A stretch of DNA of 64,000 nt from Enterobacteriaceae bacterium UBA5654 (GTDB lineage: Bacteria > Pseudomonadota > Gammaproteobacteria > Enterobacterales > Enterobacteriaceae), in contig DIJC01000017.1 in the NCBI GenBank assembly GCA_002421005.1, forward strand, positions 33,544 to 97,543. The letters run 5' to 3'. Shown piece by piece: positions 9,423 through 16,542 of this stretch. The position numbers and the translations under genes are program-made. Below the pieces are notes generated by a model. It ran no database searches. It was not told where the DNA came from and worked only from the letters and a program-made list of their open reading frames with translations. Every line of letters starts with the position of its first letter. Position 1 is the stretch's first letter.

Positions 9423-10471
9423 GCCGCTTTCCCTTCATTGCCCAGCGCATCAATCTGCGCGCGCCACTGAACTTGTTCCGGCTGGCCTTCGCTGCGCTGA
9501 CCGTAAAGCTGGGCGATTTGCGTACCATCAGCGGCAAACAGTTCAAGGCTGGTGACATGGCCGTCGGCGGTCGGTTTGCGGGTGATCCAGCTTTCCGCAA
9601 TTTCCGTATCGCGCAGGTGCAGGGTAAAGCGCTCGTTGAAAATGTTGATCCAGCCCTGCATCGGTGTCAGTTTCGCCAGCGTACCGGTGAAGATCTGAAC
9701 GCAGCCACGATTCCCCACGAAGATCATGATTTCGTTCCCCTGCTGCAACACGGTATCCAGCAGACGCGGCAAGGCGTCGTTACTGACCTGGCAGGCCAGA
9801 TCGTCACCCACCAGGCGAAAAGCCTGCTGACGCGAGAGATTGTGTTTTTTCAGCAGCCCAAAGAACTGGTGTACATCGGTCATCGCCCGCCATGCCCGAT
9901 CCAGTTCGACCCCGTCGGGGCTTTCTGCATGCGGTTCGGCAACGGCGGCGGTAATGGGCAAGGGCAGATCGTCAGACGTGCTAAAGCGCGCGATCACTTC
10001 ATCCCACGCCGCCCGATCGGTCTGCGCCGTGGCGTACACTTTCAGCACCGCGTCCCCCTGATAGTCGAAGAACTGAATGCTCTGACGTTCGCCGCGCGGG
10101 CTTTGCTCGCGCAGGCTGAAGGCGCTGGCCCACTGACTGATGAACAGACGCAAATCGAGCGCGCGCGGGTTCAGCACTACCCCGGCGCGTTCGCTGATAT
10201 GCAGATTGGTGAAGCTGCCGGTGTGCTCATGAACGGCATATTCGTTACGGCAGATGCACTTCGTGTCTCCCACCAGTTCCAGCGCCGCGAGGATCTCGCG
10301 CATTTCGCCCTTAAGACGCACGGCATCGTGACCCACGCGGGCGTGGGTTAATTCCGCTTCGCTGATCGCCATCCGGGTGGCGATATCGCGGGCGTACTTT
10401 GCCGGCTCCTGCGCTTTAATGGTCTGATAGTGCTGCCAGATTGCGGAAACATCTTTTGATGAAACAGACAT
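9419..10471 (-). CDS. hmuS: Heme-trafficking/heme-degrading protein, HmuS/ChuS family
   Basis: This gene encodes a 350-residue cytosolic protein that receives imported heme. Family members ChuS and HmuS degrade heme or hand it on. Two structural repeats are expected, each of about 170 residues. The second starts with MTDVHQFFGLLKKHNLSRQQAF, where His201 lies at the place of the known heme-ligand histidine (His193 of ChuS). Whether this protein has oxygenase activity cannot be read from the sequence. It follows a hairpin terminator after hmuR, so it may be made in smaller amounts than the receptor. Confidence 0.92.
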   Translation of the reverse strand: MSVSSKDVSAIWQHYQTIKAQEPAKYARDIATRMAISEAELTHARVGHDAVRLKGEMREILAALELVGDTKCICRNEYAVHEHTGSFTNLHISERAGVVLNPRALDLRLFISQWASAFSLREQSPRGERQSIQFFDYQGDAVLKVYATAQTDRAAWDEVIARFSTSDDLPLPITAAVAEPHAESPDGVELDRAWRAMTDVHQFFGLLKKHNLSRQQAFRLVGDDLACQVSNDALPRLLDTVLQQGNEIMIFVGNRGCVQIFTGTLAKLTPMQGWINIFNERFTLHLRDTEIAESWITRKPTADGHVTSLELFAADGTQIAQLYGQRSEGQPEQVQWRAQIDALGNEGKAA

Positions 10472-10494
10472 GGAATTCGCTTCCTTATAAGGTT

Positions 10495-10521
10495 AAAAAC
10501 CCCCGGCAGCGATACCGGGGG
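10495..10521 (-). terminator. Terminator-like hairpin between hmuR and hmuS
   Basis: On the minus strand the arms CCCCCGG (from 10521) and CCGGGGG (ending 10500) enclose an 8-nt loop and are followed directly by TTTTT. It lies 26 nt after the hmuR stop and 24 nt before the hmuS start, inside the operon. The inference is partial termination that raises the receptor over the transport proteins. Confidence 0.75.
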
Positions 10522-10547
10522 AGCAAGAGTTAAGGATAACGTCTCGG

Positions 10548-12920
10548 TCAGAAGTCGACGTTAACACCCAGTTGCCACGTGCGCCCCGGCATGACCGCCA
10601 GCGCTTTGTCATACGCATTCTGGCGGGTGGATTCCTCAATGGTGCGGCTGCTCAGATAGTCCCAGTATTTACGGTCGGTGATGTTATAAACGCCGCCGTT
10701 GAGTCTGACGTTTTTCGCCACCTGCCAGTATGCCGTCCAGTCCAGCAGACCGTAGCCCGGCACACGCATATAGTCGTTGCTGGAGTCAGCAATTGCCGCC
10801 CCCGAATTGCTATAGCTTTCGCGGCTGGTCGGCGTTGCGCGTTTGCCTTTCACGAAGGTCGCGGTCAGGGCGGTGCCATAGCGTTTCGCCGGATCGTCCC
10901 ACGCCACGCCAGCAATCGCCTTCATCGGGGCTACGCTGTCGAGATCGATGTATTTATCCCCGCTGTAGCTGGATTTCGATTTCCCTTCGGTATAGCCATA
11001 TGCCAGGGTTGCGCTCAGGCCATTGACCTCCTCAAACCAGGTACCGAAATTAAATCTGGCGCTAATTTCACCGCCGTAGATAAAGGCTTTATCGCGGTTT
11101 TCTGCCTGATAGGTGGTGTAGATATTGGAGGGAACGTCGGTGAATTTATCCGGGTTTCTGGCGCGCGAGTAGCGGGTGTAGGCAATGAAGTTTTTATAGC
11201 TGTTATAGAACAGCGCGGTGCGCAGGGTAATGCCGTCGGTGACGTCCCCTTTCATGCCCCATTCGAGGTTATCGCTGGTTTCGGTTTCCAGGTCGGTATT
11301 ACCGATCAGCGCGTATTGCTGGCTGCCCGCATAGCTGGAGCCGAGGTTCCAGGAGCCATATAGCTGGCTGGCATTGGGGAACTGCGCCCCGCGTTTATAT
11401 TGCAGGTAAGTCATCAGGCGCGGCGTGATGTCGTACTGGAACGCCAGCGACGGCAAAAGCTGCGTATCGCTGTTTTTGCCGTATAACGTCGCCGCTTCGG
11501 ACTCATCCAGCACGCTACTGTTTCTGGTCAGGCTGGAGAGATTATCCGGCTTCGTCGACTGGTGAACCACGCGTGCGCCAGGAATGATGGCGAAATGGTG
11601 CCCGCTGACGTCGAAATTAATCTGATCCTGCGCAAACGCGCCGAGGGTATAGCTGCGGCTGTCCGCCTCCGGCTGCATGATCTCACTGTAGGCCGTCGGC
11701 GCTGGCGACTGTCTGAACGGGCGCTGCGTTTTTGTGGTGCTGGCGTTAAAACCAGCGCTCAGATCGTGGCGGCCCAGCGTTTTGGCCAGCGCGTTCTGAA
11801 GACCCCAGGTATCGGTGTCATAGTCAGAGTAAACCGTTTGCATGGCGGTGGTTATGCTGTCCGGCATATAAGTGCGGTCATGCGCTTGCGTATGCTGGTA
11901 GTAAATTTTGCTGGACATGCTGTCCAGCCAGTCATTCATCGGCGTCCAGTCATCTTTCAGGCTGACGCCCCAGCGCCGGGTCTGGCTGGTCTGTTGGGCA
12001 TCGCCGAGGATCTGGCTGCCGCTGCTGTTCCACGCGTCGTAATGGGTATGATTGGTTTTGTGGTAATAATCCAGCGTGCCGGTCAGTTTATGCTCATCGC
12101 CAGGCTGCCAGATACCGGAGGCCATCATCGCGTCGGAGTGCCAGTTAGCCGGGTAAGCGTCCACGGTGCCGCTATTGTTACGGGTTTGCTGACCGTCACG
12201 ACGGCTGTAGACAAAAATGCCGCGCAAGGTGTCATCCCCCGCCGCGCCGGTGACGCCGTTATGCCAGCTGCGGTCGGCAGAATCGTAATCGCTCTGGTAG
12301 CCAAAGGCGGTATTTTTTCCCGGATGCAGGTAATCATCCGCGGATTTCGGGCGGAAAGAGACATTGCCGCCGATGGAGGTGTTGGCCTGTTCGGCAGAGG
12401 TCGCGCCGGACTCAATATCAACCGCGCCGTACATGTATGGGTCGATGTAGTCGCGGCCAATGCCGAAGGTGTTCAGCCCGGCCCGGCTTTTATAACTGCG
12501 TCCGGTGGCATCCGGCTGCGGTATCCCATCGACATCAATCCCTACCCGGTTACTTTCCAGGCCGCGAATGTTGTAGCCGGTATAGCCGCCCCGGTCAAAA
12601 CCACTTTTGCCGTTACCGGAACCGCCGCTGGCACCGGTGGCGCTGATTAAAGGTTCGTAGCGCATGATCGAACCAAAATCTTTCGCGCCCTTATTTTGCA
12701 GATCCTGCGCGCTGACCGAATGGCTGCTTCCCGCTTTCAGCAGCGGGGCCGGTGCGGTCACGAGCATTTCTTCAGTCGTGTCCGGTGGTGCAGAGGTTGC
12801 GGTAGTCTTTGCCGTCCCGGTATCAGCCGCCATAGCAGACGTTTGATACAGAGCGGCAAGTAATGAAGTCACCAGAACGCTCATCCGAAAGCGCTGCGGA
12901 GAAATGTGCGATGTATGCAT
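10548..12920 (-). CDS. hmuR: TonB-dependent outer-membrane heme/hemoglobin receptor
   Basis: This gene encodes a 790-residue outer-membrane gated channel that takes heme (or heme-protein) across the outer membrane using TonB energy. A signal peptide ends near residue 31 (AMA), a TonB-box-like EEMLVTA lies at 50-56, the plug domain follows (NKGAKDFGSIMRYEPLIS, YNIRGLESNRVGIDVDGIP), and the barrel ends in a C-terminal phenylalanine. It is the first gene of the heme operon, behind a Fur box. It is longer than Yersinia HmuR (about 650-690 residues), nearer to hemoglobin-type receptors, so the exact substrate is open. Confidence 0.88.
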   Translation of the reverse strand: MHTSHISPQRFRMSVLVTSLLAALYQTSAMAADTGTAKTTATSAPPDTTEEMLVTAPAPLLKAGSSHSVSAQDLQNKGAKDFGSIMRYEPLISATGASGGSGNGKSGFDRGGYTGYNIRGLESNRVGIDVDGIPQPDATGRSYKSRAGLNTFGIGRDYIDPYMYGAVDIESGATSAEQANTSIGGNVSFRPKSADDYLHPGKNTAFGYQSDYDSADRSWHNGVTGAAGDDTLRGIFVYSRRDGQQTRNNSGTVDAYPANWHSDAMMASGIWQPGDEHKLTGTLDYYHKTNHTHYDAWNSSGSQILGDAQQTSQTRRWGVSLKDDWTPMNDWLDSMSSKIYYQHTQAHDRTYMPDSITTAMQTVYSDYDTDTWGLQNALAKTLGRHDLSAGFNASTTKTQRPFRQSPAPTAYSEIMQPEADSRSYTLGAFAQDQINFDVSGHHFAIIPGARVVHQSTKPDNLSSLTRNSSVLDESEAATLYGKNSDTQLLPSLAFQYDITPRLMTYLQYKRGAQFPNASQLYGSWNLGSSYAGSQQYALIGNTDLETETSDNLEWGMKGDVTDGITLRTALFYNSYKNFIAYTRYSRARNPDKFTDVPSNIYTTYQAENRDKAFIYGGEISARFNFGTWFEEVNGLSATLAYGYTEGKSKSSYSGDKYIDLDSVAPMKAIAGVAWDDPAKRYGTALTATFVKGKRATPTSRESYSNSGAAIADSSNDYMRVPGYGLLDWTAYWQVAKNVRLNGGVYNITDRKYWDYLSSRTIEESTRQNAYDKALAVMPGRTWQLGVNVDF

Positions 12921-13034
12921 AATGTTTTGTAAGCCTTTGTTTTATTAGTATCAGGCTCACATCTCACTTCCACTGAATGGTCAAAAAGGGGATAAACCCA
13001 AAAATTACGTACTGTTATAAATTATGAATCGGAT

Positions 13035-13053
13035 ACTAATGATAATTATTATC
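13035..13053. promoter_or_regulatory. Fur box in the hmuR / redox-protein divergent promoter
   Basis: The 19-bp segment ACTAATGATAATTATTATC matches the Fur consensus GATAATGATAATCATTATC at 16 of 19 positions. It is 115 bp upstream of hmuR on one strand and 89 bp upstream of the SelW-like gene on the other. Iron-loaded Fur is therefore expected to repress hmuR and possibly both directions. The remainder of the 221-bp spacer shows no gene. Confidence 0.8.
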
Positions 13054-13141
13054 ACTTGCAACAACTTCACAAAGTCTTCACATTTATAGCCAATAAACCG
13101 TAAATTGAGCGCTTCGGCTCCCTGAATGAGATGAGAGAAAA

Positions 13142-13426
13142 ATGAGCAAAAACGCGGTCTCCGTGCAGTACTGTTCACAGTGCAACTGGATGCTACGCGC
13201 CAGCTGGATGGCGCAGGAACTGTTACAGACGTTCAGTACCGATCTCGACTCCGTGCGTCTGATCCCCGGCACCGGCGGGATTTTTATTATTGATATTGAC
13301 GGTCACGTGATCTGGGATCGTAAACAGGATGGCGGCTTTCCCGACGCGGCAGAGTTAAAGCGCCGCGTGCGGGATTATTGTTTCCCGGAGAAAAATCTGG
13401 GACACGTGGAGAAAAAAAGTGAGTGA
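13142..13426 (+). CDS. SelT/SelW/SelH (Rdx) family thioredoxin-fold protein, cysteine form
   Basis: This gene encodes a 94-residue small soluble protein. A CxxC motif sits right after the first strand (YCSQCNW, Cys11 and Cys14), followed by LRASWMAQELLQTF and the central GTGGIFIIDIDGHVIWDRK, then GGFPDAAELKRRVRD. This layout is that of bacterial selenoprotein W-like Rdx proteins, with cysteine instead of selenocysteine. Redox activity is inferred from the family; partner and role are unknown. The start is supported by an AGAGA ribosome site. It is divergent from hmuR over the Fur box, which makes a link to iron or heme stress plausible but unproven. It converges on the kinase gene with a 22-bp gap. 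Confidence 0.85.
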   Translation: MSKNAVSVQYCSQCNWMLRASWMAQELLQTFSTDLDSVRLIPGTGGIFIIDIDGHVIWDRKQDGGFPDAAELKRRVRDYCFPEKNLGHVEKKSE

Positions 13427-13448
13427 GCGTCTGGCGATTGCGCGGCAT

Positions 13449-15224
13449 CTACCCCGCCAGCCACTGCGTTAACAGCGCGTGTAGCGTCGCAGGCTCCAGC
13501 GGTTTTCGCAATACCAGATATCCCTCCTCTTCGGCCTCTTTCAGCACCGGAGAGTTGAATTCGCCGCTGACCATCGCACCGCTGACGTTCGGCAGGCGCT
13601 CAAGCAGCGCCTTCAGGATGTCAAAACCGCTCTCACCGGATCGCAGGCGCTGGTCGCAAAGCACGACAAACGGCGTAAAGCCATCGTCGATGATGGCGAA
13701 GGCCTCTTCAGCGGAGGCAGCGCAGCGCACATCCAGCCCCCATGTATTCATCAGGCTTTTCCATGCGGAAATGACCAGCGGATCGTCGTCCACCACCAGG
13801 CAGGAGCCACGCAGCGACGAATGGCGGCTCACGGAAGCGACGGCGTCAGGCACGCCGTCAGAGGTTTTTTCTTCCCCAACATACTGTGCGAAGCGCATCC
13901 AGAAACGTGAGCCTTTATCTTCAATGGAATGCATACCGTACTCTACGTTCATCATTTTGGCGCATCGCGCCACTACCGCCAGCCCAAGGCCGTGCCCGGC
14001 GCTGTCGATTTTCCACGCCAGTTCGGGGCGATAGTAAGGAGAAAAGATTTTGCCTTTTTCTTCGTCAGCAATGCCCACGCCAGTGTCCCACACCTCAAGG
14101 AGGCACTGTGCACCGCGCGGTCGTATGGCCACCAGCACGCCCCCTTTTTGCGTATAGCGCAGCGCATTCTGGATCAGGTTGATCAGCGATTGCCGTACCA
14201 GCAGCGGGTCACCCATGACGTGGATGCGTCGTCCGGGCCGCCAGGTGCGAAGGACCAGACCGCGACTCCGGGCCTCTTCCCGGAAAAGCGTGATCGCTGA
14301 ATCCAGGAGCGCGCCGATGTCCACATGGACGGTAGTGGTGCCGATGCTGCCCGATTCGATTTTGCTCAGATCGAGCAGCGAGTTGAACATCAACTGCACG
14401 GAACGCACGCTTTGCTGAAGATCCAGCAGTTGCGGCATGAGCGCGTCGTTGTGGTTTTTATGAATGATGGCTTCGATCAGAAAACCCATCGCGTGTACCG
14501 GCTGGCGCAGATCGTGGCTGGCCGTGGTTAAAAACTGGTTTTTATCCCGCAGCGCCTGTTCTGCCTCTTCTTTTGCCTGGCGAAACTGCTCCGCCAGCCG
14601 GGCGCTCTGTTCTTCAAGATTTGCCTGCTGAATAAAGAACGCGTGCGAGGTTAACGCATGGCGATAAATCGCAAAACCGTAAAGCAGGTTGAGCATCAGC
14701 ACAATTAACATCACGTTTTCCAGCCGACACACAATACCGAGATTTAATAATCCCCACGAGCCGAGAAAGAAACGCTTAAAGGTGCTGAATACGGGCGTCA
14801 GATGCGTTGCGTTAGCGGCGACAATTGCGGCAATACTGATATTCAGCAGCAGGAAAAAATCGAAATTATGGGTCTGGGGGGTAATAAAATAGAGCGATGA
14901 GATGCCAAGCCCGTGCGCAAAGGCCACTTTATTAATATGCGGCAGCCAGCGGCGTAATACCGCGTCGTCGTCATTCTCGCGGGCTTCACGCAAATAACGG
15001 TGATGCCATATTCTTACCATGATGGCGCACAGCAGGTAAATCACTATCCAGGCAATGGTTGGTCCTAATTGATTATCAAGCAAATAAAGCCAGATCGCGA
15101 AAGGAACGCCGACAAAGGGCACCGCCCCGAAGCTGAAGACTAACCGACTAAACGTGTTATTCAGCAGGCGGATCTGCGCCCGCGATGAAATACTCTCCTG
15201 CGGCAAATCCAGCACCGCTTTCAT
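13449..15224 (-). CDS. Hybrid sensor histidine kinase with C-terminal receiver domain
   Basis: This gene encodes a 591-residue membrane kinase. Hydrophobic segments fill residues about 28-185 (probably six helices, without a large periplasmic domain), followed by a coiled coil (about 200-230). The H-box is TASHDLRQPVHA with His237, the N-box LINLIQNALRYT with Asn353, G1 is DTGVG (380-384) and G2 is GHGLGLA (410-416). A receiver domain covers 473-590 with acidic DDD (479-481), Asp524 as phosphoacceptor and Lys574. The signal must be sensed in or near the membrane; its nature is unknown. It overlaps the upstream response-regulator gene by 4 bp. I do not recognise an E. coli K-12 counterpart. 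Confidence 0.9.
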   Translation of the reverse strand: MKAVLDLPQESISSRAQIRLLNNTFSRLVFSFGAVPFVGVPFAIWLYLLDNQLGPTIAWIVIYLLCAIMVRIWHHRYLREARENDDDAVLRRWLPHINKVAFAHGLGISSLYFITPQTHNFDFFLLLNISIAAIVAANATHLTPVFSTFKRFFLGSWGLLNLGIVCRLENVMLIVLMLNLLYGFAIYRHALTSHAFFIQQANLEEQSARLAEQFRQAKEEAEQALRDKNQFLTTASHDLRQPVHAMGFLIEAIIHKNHNDALMPQLLDLQQSVRSVQLMFNSLLDLSKIESGSIGTTTVHVDIGALLDSAITLFREEARSRGLVLRTWRPGRRIHVMGDPLLVRQSLINLIQNALRYTQKGGVLVAIRPRGAQCLLEVWDTGVGIADEEKGKIFSPYYRPELAWKIDSAGHGLGLAVVARCAKMMNVEYGMHSIEDKGSRFWMRFAQYVGEEKTSDGVPDAVASVSRHSSLRGSCLVVDDDPLVISAWKSLMNTWGLDVRCAASAEEAFAIIDDGFTPFVVLCDQRLRSGESGFDILKALLERLPNVSGAMVSGEFNSPVLKEAEEEGYLVLRKPLEPATLHALLTQWLAG

Positions 15225-15850
15225 GGCAACGGCTCCCGATTGCCGTGGAGCAGCGTAATGACCTCAACGCGACTGTTAACGCCGAGTTTTTTTAAAATAT
15301 TACTGATGTGCTCTTTTACCGTCGGTTCAGAAATGGCGAGCTGTGAAGCGATGCGCTTATTCGGCAGACCGCGCATCATCATATGTAAAACCTCTTCCTG
15401 CCGGGGCGTTAAATTAAATTTTTGCAGGACGCTGTTCTTTATTTTTATTTCTTTATTGCTTGCCGGAAACCATAGACGGTTATCCATCAACGCGAAGACC
15501 GCCTGGCTGAATAATTCCGGCGACTCGTTTTTCAGGACGAAACCATGCCCGCCTGCATTCTGCACTTTTTGCCAGATATCGTTATTTTCATCACCGCTGA
15601 CCACGAGTAAACGCACTTTCGCGTAGCGCTGTTTTATCTCTTTGAGGAGTTTCAATGCCGTACAGGAGGAGAGCCAGAAATCGATCACTACTAATTCTGG
15701 TGGGCCGTTATCCCGGATGTGTCGATAACAACTCTCTTCGTCAGTCGCCACGTATGCCTGTCTGAAATGACAGTGAGTATTGAGAAAACTGGCGATGCCA
15801 CTTGCCACCAGAGGGTGATCGTCAATGACTAACGCATAATTTTGTCCCAA
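15221..15850 (-). CDS. Response regulator, NarL/LuxR-type DNA-binding
   Basis: This gene encodes a 209-residue regulator. The receiver domain (about 1-120) has acidic Asp10-Asp11, phosphoacceptor Asp57 in VVIDFWL, and Lys102 in the FVLKNE motif. The C-terminal LuxR helix-turn-helix begins at LTPRQEEVLHMMMRG and contains NKRIASQLAISEPTVKEHIS. The start is a TTG codon preceded at a normal distance by AGGAGAGG. It is translated first and overlaps the hybrid kinase by ATGA, so the pair is one operon. Targets are unknown; the adjacent divergent lipoprotein and autotransporter genes are candidates by position only. Confidence 0.9.
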   Translation of the reverse strand: MGQNYALVIDDHPLVASGIASFLNTHCHFRQAYVATDEESCYRHIRDNGPPELVVIDFWLSSCTALKLLKEIKQRYAKVRLLVVSGDENNDIWQKVQNAGGHGFVLKNESPELFSQAVFALMDNRLWFPASNKEIKIKNSVLQKFNLTPRQEEVLHMMMRGLPNKRIASQLAISEPTVKEHISNILKKLGVNSRVEVITLLHGNREPLP

Positions 15851-15908
15851 AAGCCTCTCCTTTCAGCGGATAGAATCGGCGCTATTCTGACAACTTTATC
15901 CATTAATT

Positions 15909-15936
15909 ACCCTCCCTACTTTAGGAGGGTTTTTTA
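15909..15936 (+). terminator. Orphan intrinsic terminator in the regulator/lipoprotein spacer
   Basis: The arms ACCCTCC (15909-15915) and GGAGGGT (15924-15930) are followed by TTTTTT on the plus strand. No plus-strand gene ends before it; the regulator gene starts on the other strand at 15850. It would end either a short unannotated RNA or a leader transcript, or act as an attenuator before the lipoprotein gene. Confidence 0.7.
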
Positions 15937-16029
15937 TTGCAGGAAAGAGAAATATCTTATTTCAGGATTTAACAAAAGAAAACGTATTGCGATGCAGCAA
16001 TCGATACTGTCTGGTTACAAGGATAATTT

Positions 16030-16344
16030 ATGCAAAAACCATTCATCGCACTCGCCGTTACCTTAATGGTGGCGGGTTGTTCGACGTTAAAAACCGATCA
16101 GGCTGTTCCGCTGCTTCAGGCAGAAACGGCAAAAATGCTGGGGCTGGGGTCGTCAGATGAAATAACCGTCACCCAGGTGAATGGCGAACAGCCCGACGCT
16201 CTGGGCGGACAAAAACTTACCTATCGTGCAACAACGGACAAAGGACGAATTTTCGATTGCTCATCCATGATGATGCCCGGCATTTTAGGTTCGGCTCCCG
16301 CACTGAGCGCGCCGAGCTGTACGCCAGTCGTCACACATAAATAA
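16030..16344 (+). CDS. Small predicted lipoprotein, unknown function
   Basis: This gene encodes a 104-residue protein with a lipoprotein signal (MQKPFIALAVTLMVAGC, lipobox VAGC, Cys17), so it should be acylated. Ser follows the Cys, which suits outer-membrane sorting. The mature part has two further cysteines (in FDCSSMM and APSCTPV) that could form a disulfide. I do not recognise a characterised family. The ribosome site AAGGA lies 8 nt before the ATG. It is monocistronic: a terminator follows directly, and the autotransporter downstream has its own start region. Confidence 0.8.
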   Translation: MQKPFIALAVTLMVAGCSTLKTDQAVPLLQAETAKMLGLGSSDEITVTQVNGEQPDALGGQKLTYRATTDKGRIFDCSSMMMPGILGSAPALSAPSCTPVVTHK

Positions 16345-16350
16345 TTCTCG

Positions 16351-16380
16351 CAGAGAGCGGTTCTCTTGCTCTCTGTTTTC
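16351..16380 (+). terminator. Intrinsic terminator of the small lipoprotein gene
   Basis: Perfect 8-bp arms CAGAGAGC (16351-16358) and GCTCTCTG (16368-16375) enclose a 9-nt loop and are followed by TTTT. Confidence 0.8.
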
Positions 16381-16542
16381 ACCCGCCGGAGCATGACGAT
16401 AAGGAAGTCATCTGTTTTGCTTCGCCGGATAATTTGCCTGCACGCCTGAATTCGCGAAATAAAGGGTCATCAACGTCAGTTCCCTGAATTTTTATAAAAC
16501 AACGACCCTCGCGACATCACGTAATCAATGTGGAGATAGCAC

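Noticed and set aside
11562..12650. Open frame of 362 codons opposite hmuR
   Set aside because: Mirror of the receptor gene, without signal, motif or ribosome site.
13142..13426. Possible selenocysteine insertion in the SelW-like gene
   Set aside because: Both positions of the CxxC motif are ordinary cysteine codons, and there is no in-frame TGA in the gene.
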